Source: CAYLMM01 sp964384825 | GTDB taxonomy: Bacteria; Krumholzibacteriota; Krumholzibacteriia; LZORAL124-64-63 | DNA length: 7,806 bases | Direction: 5' to 3' | NCBI GenBank assembly: GCA_964384825.1 | Contig: CAYLMM010000085.1 | Coordinates: 1 to 7,806 of the forward strand | Part shown: piece after piece, positions 1 to 6,727 of the stretch | How the letters are laid out: each line of letters starts with the position of its first letter | How positions within the stretch are numbered: the first letter of the stretch is position 1 | Position numbers and translations under genes: made by a program | Notes under the pieces: model-generated | Seen by the model: only the letters and a program-made list of their open reading frames with translations | Told to the model about the DNA's origin: nothing | Database searches by the model: none

Positions 1-114
1 AAGATCGACATCCACGCCATCAGCACCTCGGTCTCGACGGTCTCGTGCATCATCGACGAGAACGATCTCGAGAGGGCCCGCGAGCAGTTGGGCCGCACCT
101 TCCTGATGCCCTGA
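1..114 (+). CDS. Aspartate kinase, C-terminal fragment (ACT domain end)
   Basis: This is the last 37 codons of a gene that begins before the window, read in frame 1 and ending with TGA at 112-114. The peptide contains the run STSVSTVSCIIDENDLERA, which resembles the end of the C-terminal ACT regulatory domain of monofunctional aspartokinases (ISTS...VSC.ID...ERA). The ATP-dependent phosphorylation of L-aspartate is the first step towards Lys, Thr, Met and diaminopimelate, and this domain normally carries amino-acid feedback inhibition. The protein stops shortly after the ACT fold, so it is not fused to homoserine dehydrogenase at the C-terminus. The catalytic domain is outside the window, so the isoform (Lys- or Thr-sensitive) cannot be told. 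I am fairly sure of the family but assign no symbol. Confidence 0.8.
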   Translation, partial: KIDIHAISTSVSTVSCIIDENDLERAREQLGRTFLMP

Positions 115-141
115 GGCGCCGGCCTTTCCGCGCTTCGGCGA

Positions 142-185
142 CGCGCCGGCCGTCCCGCCCCGAAATAGGGGGGACGACCGGCGCG
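142..185. terminator. Strong hairpin between convergent genes, probable shared terminator
   Basis: CGCGCCGG (142-149) pairs perfectly with CCGGCGCG (178-185). After one C/A mismatch, CGTCC (151-155) pairs with GGACG (172-176), and a further C-rich/G-rich arm closes on the loop GAAATA (162-167). It lies 28 bases after the aspartokinase stop and 24 bases beyond the stop of the opposing nucleoside kinase. That is the usual place for a bidirectional transcription end. Neither side has a clear T-tract, so it may act as a Rho-assisted or RNA-stabilising hairpin rather than a textbook intrinsic terminator. Confidence 0.5.
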
Positions 186-209
186 TCGTCGTTCCGCGCT
201 ACGCTGTTC

Positions 210-1871
210 CTAGTACGAGAACCCCGAACCGCCGATGAACTCCCGCAGCAGGGAGGTCGGCGGCACGAGTTGCGCGTCCAGCGGCAGGTGCATCCCCAGC
301 AGTTCGAGCAGGCTGCGGGCCGGACCGTGGTCCGGATCCTCGGCTCCGACCGCCGCCAGCCGCGGCTCGGCCCACAGCTTCAGCACGTTCAGCTCGTAGG
401 CCAGGCCGGAGTTGAAGAAGAGGTCGGCGTTCTGCTGGAAGGGGAAGATGTTGCGCTCCTCGCCTTCGCGCACGCTTGGCCAGCGGGCCAGGGTCTGGCC
501 GGCGGTGTAGCCGCGGAACTGGGCGTCGCGCACGATGCGGCGGTAGAGCCGCGTCAGGGTGGTCGGGATGTAGGTGCCGTTGTCGATGTTGGTGTGGCAG
601 AGGGCCGAGACGTAGATCCGCAGCATCCGGCCCGAGTTCACGCCCGCGCCCACGGCCGGGTTCAGGGCGTGGATCCCCTCGACGATCAGCGGCGCGCCGC
701 GGGGGATGCGGGTCGGCTCGTCGTTCTCGGCGCCGCGGCCGGTGTTGAAGTCGAAGCGGGGCAGCCTCACCGCCTCGCCGGCGGCCAGCCGCGCCAGGTG
801 CTCGTTCAGCAGGTCGAGCTTCAGGGCGCCCAGGCTTTCGAAGTCGTACTCCCCGTCGGCGTTGCGCGGGGTTTTTTCGCGATCGACGAAGTAGTCGTCC
901 AGCGAAAGGGCGAAGGGCCGCAGCCCCAGCACGCGCAGCTGCAGCGACAGCCGCTTGGCGAAGCTGGTCTTGCCCGAGCTCGACGGGCCCGCCACCAGCA
1001 CCACGCGCCCCTCCTCGGGCAGGGCGGCCACCCGGTCGGCGGTCTGCACGATCACCTGGTCGTGCCGCGCCTCGCAGACCCGGATCAGCTCCTTGACCCG
1101 TCCCTGCTCGATGAAGCGGTTGATCGAGCCGAGGTTGGCCATGCCCTGCTCCTCGGTCCACAGCGCGTATTCCCGCATCGCGGCCAGCAGCTTGGGCTGG
1201 GGGGCGAAGGGCACGACGGCGTCCGGATCGCCGGGCAGGCTCGGCAGCAGCACCATCCCGGGCGGTTCGGGCAGCAGCGAAAAAGAGCGCAGATATCCGG
1301 TGGAGGGCAGATGGAGGCCGGCGAAGATCTGCCGGCTGCCCTCGACGCGGGTCAGCGGCGCATGGTCCAGCCGGACGTGCCGCGCCGCGAGCCGGGTGTG
1401 TTCGTGGGCCGTGTCGCCGAGCATGCCGGCCAGGGCCTGCGGCCCGAACAGCCGCGGAATCAACGGCAGGTCGCGGGCGATGATCTCGCGCATCCGGGTC
1501 TCGACGGTGTGGATCTCGCCCTCGGTGACCGGCTCCTCGCGCTGCAGGGCGCAGTAGACGCCGCCGCCGTAGCCGAACTCGATCGCCAGGGGCGCGCGGG
1601 GGAAGATCTCCTCGCAGGCCACCGACAGGACGGTGCAGAGGGTGCGCTGGGTGGTCGAGTGGACCTCGGGGTCGTCCAGGCGGATCGACACGATACGCTC
1701 TTCGCCCCAGAGCTGTTCGCCCAGGTGCGAACGCCGGCCGTTGACCATCCCCAGGACGACCGGATTGGCCGCGCCGGGTCCGCCGCCCGAGGCGTTGATC
1801 AGTTCGTTCAAGGTGGTGCCGGGGCGGATCGACCGCCGCTGGCCGTCCAGTTCCACCCAGGTCTTGTCCAT
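210..1871 (-). CDS. Nucleoside (uridine-type) kinase with ThrRS-like N-terminal region
   Basis: This 553-aa protein belongs to the long 'nucleoside kinase' group, in which a phosphoribulokinase/uridine kinase domain follows a threonyl-tRNA-synthetase-like N-terminus. The first ~65 residues look like a TGS domain, and residues ~70-200 resemble the ThrRS second additional domain (VTEGEI...ETRMREIIARDLPL at about 115-137). The kinase domain starts near 285: the P-loop GPSSSGKTS is at 295-303, the acidic LSLDDYF motif at 322-328, FDFNTGRG at 373-380 and IVEGIHALNP at 396-405. It should be cytosolic and phosphorylate a nucleoside with NTP; the substrate is not shown by the sequence. The start was chosen at the ATG at 1871 because GAGGAG (1878-1883, - strand) sits six bases upstream. 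The open frame runs further upstream to 2123, but without a better ribosome site. The gene is monocistronic here, convergent with aspartokinase and divergent from the secreted-protein gene. Confidence 0.85.
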   Translation of the reverse strand: MDKTWVELDGQRRSIRPGTTLNELINASGGGPGAANPVVLGMVNGRRSHLGEQLWGEERIVSIRLDDPEVHSTTQRTLCTVLSVACEEIFPRAPLAIEFGYGGGVYCALQREEPVTEGEIHTVETRMREIIARDLPLIPRLFGPQALAGMLGDTAHEHTRLAARHVRLDHAPLTRVEGSRQIFAGLHLPSTGYLRSFSLLPEPPGMVLLPSLPGDPDAVVPFAPQPKLLAAMREYALWTEEQGMANLGSINRFIEQGRVKELIRVCEARHDQVIVQTADRVAALPEEGRVVLVAGPSSSGKTSFAKRLSLQLRVLGLRPFALSLDDYFVDREKTPRNADGEYDFESLGALKLDLLNEHLARLAAGEAVRLPRFDFNTGRGAENDEPTRIPRGAPLIVEGIHALNPAVGAGVNSGRMLRIYVSALCHTNIDNGTYIPTTLTRLYRRIVRDAQFRGYTAGQTLARWPSVREGEERNIFPFQQNADLFFNSGLAYELNVLKLWAEPRLAAVGAEDPDHGPARSLLELLGMHLPLDAQLVPPTSLLREFIGGSGFSY

Positions 1872-1909
1872 GAGCGTCTCCTCGGTTCGGCCCTCCTGCG
1901 GGCAGGGTG

Positions 1910-1917
1910 ATTCTATA
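1910..1917 (-). promoter_or_regulatory. Candidate -10 box for the nucleoside kinase
   Basis: Read on the - strand this is TATAGAAT, close to the sigma-70 -10 consensus, about 39 bases upstream of the kinase start in an otherwise GC-rich stretch. No good -35 is visible at 16-18 bases; the nearest candidate is CTGGAC. Prediction only. Confidence 0.35.
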
Positions 1918-2040
1918 CGGGGTCGGCGGCGGCGTCCAGATCGGCCGTGCGGCCGTCGCATTGCACCCGGCCGTGGATTCGGGTACCTTGATAGGAGGAC
2001 CGGGAAGGGAGGGAACCCGGTCGACCCCCGATGCCGTCCA

Positions 2041-2070
2041 CGCCCGATCGGGCGCCGCCTTTTCCGATCG
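2041..2070. repeat. Perfect palindrome with adjoining inverted repeat
   Basis: CGCCCGATCGGGCG at 2041-2054 equals its own reverse complement. The 7-base arms CGATCGG (2045-2051) and CCGATCG (2064-2070) can also pair around a 12-base loop. It is located about 140 bases upstream of the secreted-protein gene. It could be a protein-binding dyad or an RNA hairpin in the leader; the sequence does not decide. Confidence 0.4.
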
Positions 2071-2196
2071 TTATCAATCTCAATTGCGCCGGGTTGCACC
2101 TGCAGCCGGGGGCGTGCGGGCACCTTCGATTCTCAGGAGGAGTAACCTCGTTCGGACGCCCCGGCGGACCTCGCCCGAATCCCGGGAGGTCTCACC

Positions 2197-2907
2197 ATGC
2201 GTCTCATTATCGCGTTGATGGTTCTCGCGCTCGCCGCACCGGCGGTCGCGGGGCGCGATGCGACCCTGACTCCCTTCGAACCCGTCACCCAGGACATGCC
2301 GCCGGTCGATGTCGTCTACGGCAATCCCTACGGGGATTGCTCCGGCTGCTACGGCAACTGGTGGGAGGGTTCCGAAAGCTACGCCCTGCGCGTCGATCCC
2401 CGCGACCAGGGCTACGCCTACACGCCGGGCACGACGGAGTTCCGGGTCGAGAACATCCACATGCAGCTCTGGCTCGAATCGAGCTGCAACCTGACCGTCC
2501 AGGCCCGCCTGCTCAAGGGGGTCGATCTGGACATGGACGGATTCGACGAACCGGACGAAACCCACGTCTACGGCGTCTCGGCGCCGATCCAGGTCAGCGG
2601 CATCGAGGGCTGGATCGACAGCTACGACATCCTGGTTCCGTGCGATTTCGAGTCCGCGTCGCTGTTCCGGACCTACTTCCTGGTCTTCGATTTCCTGGAT
2701 TCGGAGGCGAACTACTGCGGCCTGCCCATCTGCAGCGAATGCGATTGCGGGCAGATGTACAACGGCGTGGAAGGCGCCTGGACCGATCTGATCGGCGAGG
2801 TCGGGCTGATCGGCTCGATGTTCATCTGGGCCGAGGTCATGCTGGTCGACGGAGCCGTGCCGCAGGGGGATGCGACCTGGGGCGGGGTCAAGACCATGTT
2901 CCGGTAG
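2197..2907 (+). CDS. Secreted Cys-rich protein of unknown function with an EF-hand-like loop
   Basis: I do not recognise this 236-aa protein. Residues 1-18 form a Sec signal peptide: a short n-region (MR), a hydrophobic run of about 12, and AVA|G as a signal peptidase I site. The mature chain has no membrane segment and many aromatic and acidic residues. It has eight cysteines at 48, 51, 97, 149, 174, 179, 182 and 184, an even number that would allow four disulfides in the periplasm or outside the cell. These include CxxC (48-51) and CxxCxC (179-184). At 110-121 DLDMDGFDEPDE has acidic residues at positions 1, 3, 5 and 12 and Gly at 6 of an EF-hand loop, so Ca2+ binding is a fair inference. 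The start is supported by GGGAGG (2184-2189) seven bases upstream. It appears monocistronic, with hairpins directly downstream. Confidence 0.75.
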   Translation: MRLIIALMVLALAAPAVAGRDATLTPFEPVTQDMPPVDVVYGNPYGDCSGCYGNWWEGSESYALRVDPRDQGYAYTPGTTEFRVENIHMQLWLESSCNLTVQARLLKGVDLDMDGFDEPDETHVYGVSAPIQVSGIEGWIDSYDILVPCDFESASLFRTYFLVFDFLDSEANYCGLPICSECDCGQMYNGVEGAWTDLIGEVGLIGSMFIWAEVMLVDGAVPQGDATWGGVKTMFR

Positions 2908-2911
2908 AATC

Positions 2912-2971
2912 GATCGCCGGACCGGAATCGGCGATCCGACGGGGGATGGGATTTGGGTTCCATCCCCCTTT
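2912..2971 (+). terminator. Tandem hairpins after the secreted-protein gene
   Basis: The first hairpin pairs GATCGCCG (2912-2919) with CGGCGATC (2929-2936). The second pairs GGGGGATGG (2941-2949) with CCATCCCCC (2960-2968), and a short TTT run follows at 2969-2971. The second is a good candidate for intrinsic termination, lying about 35 bases after the stop codon and before the GAPDH operon. The short T-tract lowers certainty. Confidence 0.6.
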
Positions 2972-3047
2972 GGTGTAAGATGCGGGTTGCGATTAATCCC
3001 TAAACAGGCGATAGATAGAGGGCCGTTTGTTCGGTAAGGCAACAATG

Positions 3048-3064
3048 TCTTGGCCGGACCAAGA
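3048..3064 (+). other. Small hairpin in the gap1 leader
   Basis: TCTTGG (3048-3053) pairs perfectly with CCAAGA (3059-3064) around the loop CCGGA. It ends 10 bases before the ribosome site of gap1. It may modulate translation or message stability, or be chance. Confidence 0.3.
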
Positions 3065-3074
3065 AGACTTCATC

Positions 3075-3081
3075 AGGGAGG
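3075..3081 (+). promoter_or_regulatory. Ribosome-binding site deciding the gap1 start
   Basis: AGGGAGG stands eight bases before the ATG at 3090. Upstream in-frame starts (TTG at 3027, ATG at 3045) lack such a site and would add residues before the Rossmann motif that GAPDHs do not carry. Confidence 0.7.
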
Positions 3082-3089
3082 ATCCGGCG

Positions 3090-4111
3090 ATGTCGGTCAA
3101 TCTCGGAATCATGGGCTTCGGCCGGCTGGGGCGGAACATGTTCCGTCTGGGCTACGACCGGCCCGACGTGAACTTCGTCGCCGTCAGCGACATCGCGGAC
3201 GCCGATTCGCTGGCGTATCTGCTGCAGCGCAGCACCGTCGAGGGGGACTTCCCCGCCACGGTCAAGCAGGACGGGCGGTACATCATCGCGGGCGACCAGC
3301 GGACCCGCGTGCTGCACGGGTCGCGCCCCGGCGAGGTGCCCTGGGACGTGCTCGGTGTCGACATCGTGATCGAGGCCACCGGCATGTTCCGCACCCGCGC
3401 CGAGCTGCAGAAGCACATCGATTCCGGCGCCAAGGCGGTCATCCTCTCGACGCCGGCCATCGGCGAGATCGACCGGATGGTCATCAACGGCATCAACGAC
3501 GACGAGTTGACCGCCGGGGACAGGATCATCTCCAACGGCAGCAGCTCGTGCCACGCGCTGGCGATCATCCTCAAGGCCCTGGGCGAGAAGCTGACCGTCC
3601 GACGGGCCGTGATGACCACCGTCCACGCCTACACCAGCGACCAGCAGCTCAGCGACAGCGCCAAGCCGGGGCTGCGCTGGAGCCGCTCGGCCGCCGAGAA
3701 CATCATTCCGAACCACAGCTGGGCGCCGACGGCGGTCGAGATGCTGATGCCCGAACTGCGGGGCAAGATCTACGGCATGGCCCTGAACGTGCCGGTGCCG
3801 GCCGGGTCGAACATCGATCTGGTGATGGAGGTCGACCGCGACCTGAGCGCCGCCGATCTCAACGAGATCGTGCGCGAGCAGGCCGAGGGCGCCTACAAGG
3901 GCCTGCTCGGCTACACCGACGAGCCGATCGTCTCGAGCGACGTGATCGGCAACTCCAATTCGGCGGTCTTCGACGCCCAGGCGACCCTGGCTCTCGACGG
4001 CGGCCTGATCAAATGCCTGGTCTGGTACGACAACGGTTGGGGCTACGCCTATCGCCTGCTGGAGACGGCGCAGAAGCTGGCCGGACTGATCGAGAAGGGG
4101 GAGGTGGCGTG

Positions 4112-4112
<1 letters not shown>
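3090..4112 (+). CDS. GAPDH-family paralog with altered catalytic site
   Basis: This 340-aa protein aligns along its whole length with type I glyceraldehyde-3-phosphate dehydrogenase. The NAD-binding Rossmann motif GFGRLGR (9-15), Asp34 after strand 2, EATG (95-98), the general-base His179 in TTVHAYTSDQ, and WYDNGWGYA (312-320) are kept. The normal SNASCTTNCLAP reads SNGSSSCHALAI (148-159): the catalytic Cys position is Ser152, and a Cys lies two residues later (154). The phosphate-site PTTTGAA is PNHSWAP (207-213), and the phosphate-binding Arg in RVP is Asn233. All of this aligns without gaps, so a frameshift is unlikely. The frame is open and codon use matches its neighbours, so it is not an evident pseudogene. 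By family knowledge the lost Cys and anion sites argue against normal phosphorylating activity. Alternatives are a regulatory subunit of the downstream enzyme or a dehydrogenase for another substrate. Its stop overlaps the next start. Confidence 0.85.
3610..3645 (+). repeat. Near-identical 36-base tract shared by the two GAPDH genes (copy 1)
   Basis: This stretch matches 4626-4661 at 35 of 36 positions, including 27 consecutive identities. It encodes the segment around the catalytic His in both paralogs. The surrounding sequence is much more diverged. Confidence 0.7.
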
Positions 4113-5113
<1,001 letters not shown>

Positions 5114-5145
5114 GCCGCCGATCGACGGCGCCAGGCGCGAATGAA

Positions 5146-5182
5146 GGGAAGGGGCGGAAACGATCCGTCCCTTTCCGTTTAT
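5146..5182 (+). terminator. Intrinsic terminator of the GAPDH operon
   Basis: A 13-bp stem (5146-5158 with 5164-5176, including two G-U pairs) closes on the loop AACGA and is followed by GTTTAT. It lies 32 bases after the stop of the canonical GAPDH gene and before the TetR promoter region. This is the clearest terminator in the window. Confidence 0.8.
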
Positions 5183-5193
5183 CCGAGGCCGTG

Positions 5194-5200
5194 TTATATA
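5194..5200 (+). promoter_or_regulatory. Candidate -10 box for the first TetR gene
   Basis: TTATATA is a rare AT-rich patch about 60 bases before the GTG start. TTTCCG at 5172-5177, inside the terminator, is a weak -35 candidate at 17 bases. Prediction only. Confidence 0.35.
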
Positions 5201-5259
5201 TGAACCCACGCTCCGCGAGGTGAATCCCGGTTCCTGAGCCAGAAAGTGACAGTCCTTCC

Positions 5260-5868
5260 GTGCACGAACAGGCCGACAGACCTTCCCTGACCCGCCGCGA
5301 ACGCGAGCATCTGCGCCACCGCATGGAGATCATGGAAGCGGCCATGGCCCTTTTCGCGGAGAACGGTTTCCATCAGACCACCGTGCAGATGATCGCCGAA
5401 CGGGCCGACTTCTCGGTCGGTTACCTGTACAAGCACTTCGAGAGCAAGGAACAGATCTATCTGGGCGTGCTGGATTTCCATCACGAGCAGCTGGACAAGG
5501 TCATAGCCGAGGTCCGCTCCGAAAATCTTGCTCCCCTGCAGGACATCTATCAGACCTACCGGACGGTGTCCGACCATTTCAACAAGTACCGGGATTTTCT
5601 GCGGATCTACCACAACGAGATCGAGGTGGGCTGCGAGAACAAGCCGCGCAAGAAGGAAGAGCACCGGGTCTATCTGACCCAGGCCCTCGCCCGGGCGGTC
5701 GATGCCGGCGAACTGAAGGACGTGGACGTGGAGATCCTGGCCAACGCCATCATGGGCGCCGCCCAGGAACTGTTCAAGATCCTGGCTCGGCGTGAAGGAG
5801 AGAATCCCCTCTCGCCGCTCGCCGACACGATCTTCGAACTCCTGATCGATCCCCAGCGGAATTCCTGA
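5260..5868 (+). CDS. TetR/AcrR-family transcriptional regulator (first)
   Basis: This is a 202-aa DNA-binding regulator of typical TetR length. The N-terminal helix-turn-helix spans about residues 20-66: helix 1 lies around RMEIMEAAMALFAENGF, then TTVQMIAERADFS, then the recognition helix region SVGYLYKHFESK (52-63). The rest (about 70-200) is the all-helical ligand/dimer domain, whose inducer cannot be read from sequence. Start is GTG at 5260; no other in-frame start lies between it and the in-frame stop at 5221-5223. An ATG start further in (5323) would cut off the helix-1 arm. The ribosome site is weak (GAAAGTGA about ten bases upstream), fitting low expression. It stands alone between the GAPDH terminator and the second TetR. 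It may regulate itself or the efflux genes downstream. Confidence 0.88.
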   Translation: MHEQADRPSLTRREREHLRHRMEIMEAAMALFAENGFHQTTVQMIAERADFSVGYLYKHFESKEQIYLGVLDFHHEQLDKVIAEVRSENLAPLQDIYQTYRTVSDHFNKYRDFLRIYHNEIEVGCENKPRKKEEHRVYLTQALARAVDAGELKDVDVEILANAIMGAAQELFKILARREGENPLSPLADTIFELLIDPQRNS

Positions 5869-5954
5869 CCTTCCGCCCCCCCCGAAATCAGTCCCTAAGC
5901 AATTATTCGATGGCCGGTTGTCCGGTTTCGGGCCCTTTCGCACCGCCTTTTGTA

Positions 5955-5964
5955 TGAACATTCA
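5955..5964. promoter_or_regulatory. Minor TGAA-N2-TTCA dyad, possible secondary operator half
   Basis: TGAACATTCA has the half-sites of the main operator palindrome 25 bases downstream, but shorter and with a narrower spacer. It may be a secondary site or chance. Confidence 0.25.
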
Positions 5965-5988
5965 CGGAAAAGAATTTGCGTTTGTCTC

Positions 5989-6006
5989 CATGAATCATTA
6001 TTCATG
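5989..6006. promoter_or_regulatory. TetR-type operator palindrome in front of the efflux operon
   Basis: CATGAATCATTATTCATG is an inverted repeat of two perfect 7-base arms around a 4-base spacer, 61 bases before the second TetR start. TetR repressors of efflux and fatty-acid systems often bind TGAAT/ATTCA dyads of this size. A weak promoter (TTGCGT at 5976-5981, 17 bases, TATTCA at 5999-6004) would place it over the -10, where binding would repress. A further TTCATGAA (6015-6022) adjoins it. Binding by either TetR is inferred. Confidence 0.55.
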
Positions 6007-6067
6007 ATCGAGAATTCATGAACGCATCTTCACGGCCGGAACGATTATTCAGAGCGAAGAGGCCGAC

Positions 6068-6727
6068 GTGACGGGAAATCCTTCGAACCGCCGTGAACGG
6101 GAGTGGCTCGCGCGCCGCAACGAGATCCTCGAAGCCGCGGCCGGGCTCTACGCCGAACTCGGATACGCCGGAACGACGATGCAGGCCATCGCCGAGCGGG
6201 CGGATTTCTCGGTTGGGTACCTGTACCGCCATTTCGAATCCAAGCTCGCGATCGCGACGGCGCTGGCCGATCGTGAAATCGCAGCATACGAACGGATCTC
6301 CGACGAGCTCCACCGCAGCGGCCTGCGCCCGCTGGCGACCTACCGGCTGTTGATGGAGCGCCTGTGCGAGCATCTGGTGACTCGCCATGAGCTGGTGCGC
6401 GTTTTCGCCCGCGAGACGCTCCTTCAACGTCTGCCCGAACGCAGCAGCCGCATCGCGAAATTCCGCCGCCTCGATGTGGAGCTTCTGAAGGGCGCCTACG
6501 CGGCCGGCGAACTCCCGTTGATGGATTTCGATCTGCTTTCGGCGGTACTCAGCGGCGTCTTCGACAACCTGATGATGACTCTCGCGGAAGAAGACGACCC
6601 CGAGGCGATGCGGCGCATTCCCGGGCTCGTCTTCCAATTCGTGCTCGAACCGTTGACCCGCCGGGCCGCCGGCGGAGACCCGAGGAAGGAAGCATCCGAT
6701 GCCCAGCATCACCGGACAGAGGCATGA
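6068..6727 (+). CDS. TetR/AcrR-family regulator (second), likely repressor of efflux operon
   Basis: This 219-aa TetR protein has its helix-turn-helix at about residues 16-61: helix 1 at NEILEAAAGLYAELGY, then TTMQAIAERADFS, then SVGYLYRHFESK. The DNA-binding region is nearly the same as in the regulator just upstream, while the C-terminal ligand domain differs. The start is GTG at 6068, with GAAGAGG (6056-6062) five bases upstream. Its last 29 bases overlap the TolC-like gene, so both are probably on one message. This TetR plus outer-membrane factor order is common in RND or ABC efflux operons, where the repressor controls itself and the pump. The palindrome at 5989-6006 is its likely operator. 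The inducer is unknown. Confidence 0.88.
   Translation: MTGNPSNRREREWLARRNEILEAAAGLYAELGYAGTTMQAIAERADFSVGYLYRHFESKLAIATALADREIAAYERISDELHRSGLRPLATYRLLMERLCEHLVTRHELVRVFARETLLQRLPERSSRIAKFRRLDVELLKGAYAAGELPLMDFDLLSAVLSGVFDNLMMTLAEEDDPEAMRRIPGLVFQFVLEPLTRRAAGGDPRKEASDAQHHRTEA
6683..6690 (+). promoter_or_regulatory. Ribosome-binding site deciding the TolC-like start
   Basis: AGGAAGGA lies inside the TetR coding region, eight bases before the ATG at 6699. The next in-frame ATG (6750) has no such site, so the earlier start is preferred although it lengthens the signal peptide n-region. Confidence 0.65.

Larger units (their letters stand above)
1872..2196. other. 325-bp divergent intergenic region
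   Basis: No convincing gene lies here. The stop-free frames overlapping it lack a start with a ribosome site or are out-of-frame shadows of the flanking genes. It holds the upstream regions of the nucleoside kinase (leftward) and the secreted protein (rightward). Visible elements are a TATAGAAT -10-like box on the - strand (1910-1917), a possible rightward promoter (1962-1990), a perfect 14-bp palindrome CGCCCGATCGGGCG (2041-2054), the arms CGATCGG/CCGATCG (2045-2051 and 2064-2070), and a strong Shine-Dalgarno-like AGGAGG (2135-2140) with no start codon after it. Confidence 0.6.

Noticed and set aside
45..1910. Long open frame on the + strand across the nucleoside kinase, 621 codons
   Set aside because: It is an antisense shadow of the kinase. 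Its translation is low-complexity (Gln, Arg, Gly, Val-rich) with no recognisable motif, while the - strand frame shows P-loop and family motifs.
2031..2978. Alternative + frame overlapping the secreted-protein gene, starting at ATG 2031
   Set aside because: Arg/Gly-rich composition typical of an out-of-frame reading in GC-rich DNA. The 2197 frame has a signal peptide, ribosome site and normal composition.
2987..3017. Possible promoter for the GAPDH operon (TTGCGA with ATAGAT-like boxes)
   Set aside because: The spacing (15 or 19 bases) and the hexamer matches are poor, and several equally weak choices exist in the same AT-richer stretch, so no single promoter can be supported.
3531..3566. 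Frameshift or assembly error as the cause of the altered active site in Gap1
   Set aside because: The reading frame is continuous and flanking residues align without gaps on both sides. Independent changes in the phosphate sites (N208-W211, N233) agree with real divergence. A point-error explanation would need several separate errors.
3050..4111. Apparent N-terminal extension of the canonical GAPDH in its own frame through gap1
   Set aside because: The upstream part is a +1-frame shadow of gap1 (Arg/Gln/Gly-rich). The real start is ATG 4112, supported by the Rossmann N-terminus and a Shine-Dalgarno.
5199..5233. Operator for the first TetR near its promoter (TATGAAC shared with 5953-5959, GAATCCCGGTTC)
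   Set aside because: Only half-sites match; there is no good dyad symmetry, so the resemblance could be chance.
5881..5932. CCCGAAA/TTTCGGG inverted repeat after the first TetR gene as a terminator
   Set aside because: The arms are 38 bases apart with only a small internal CCGG/CCGG stem and no T-tract directly after. Too weak to call.
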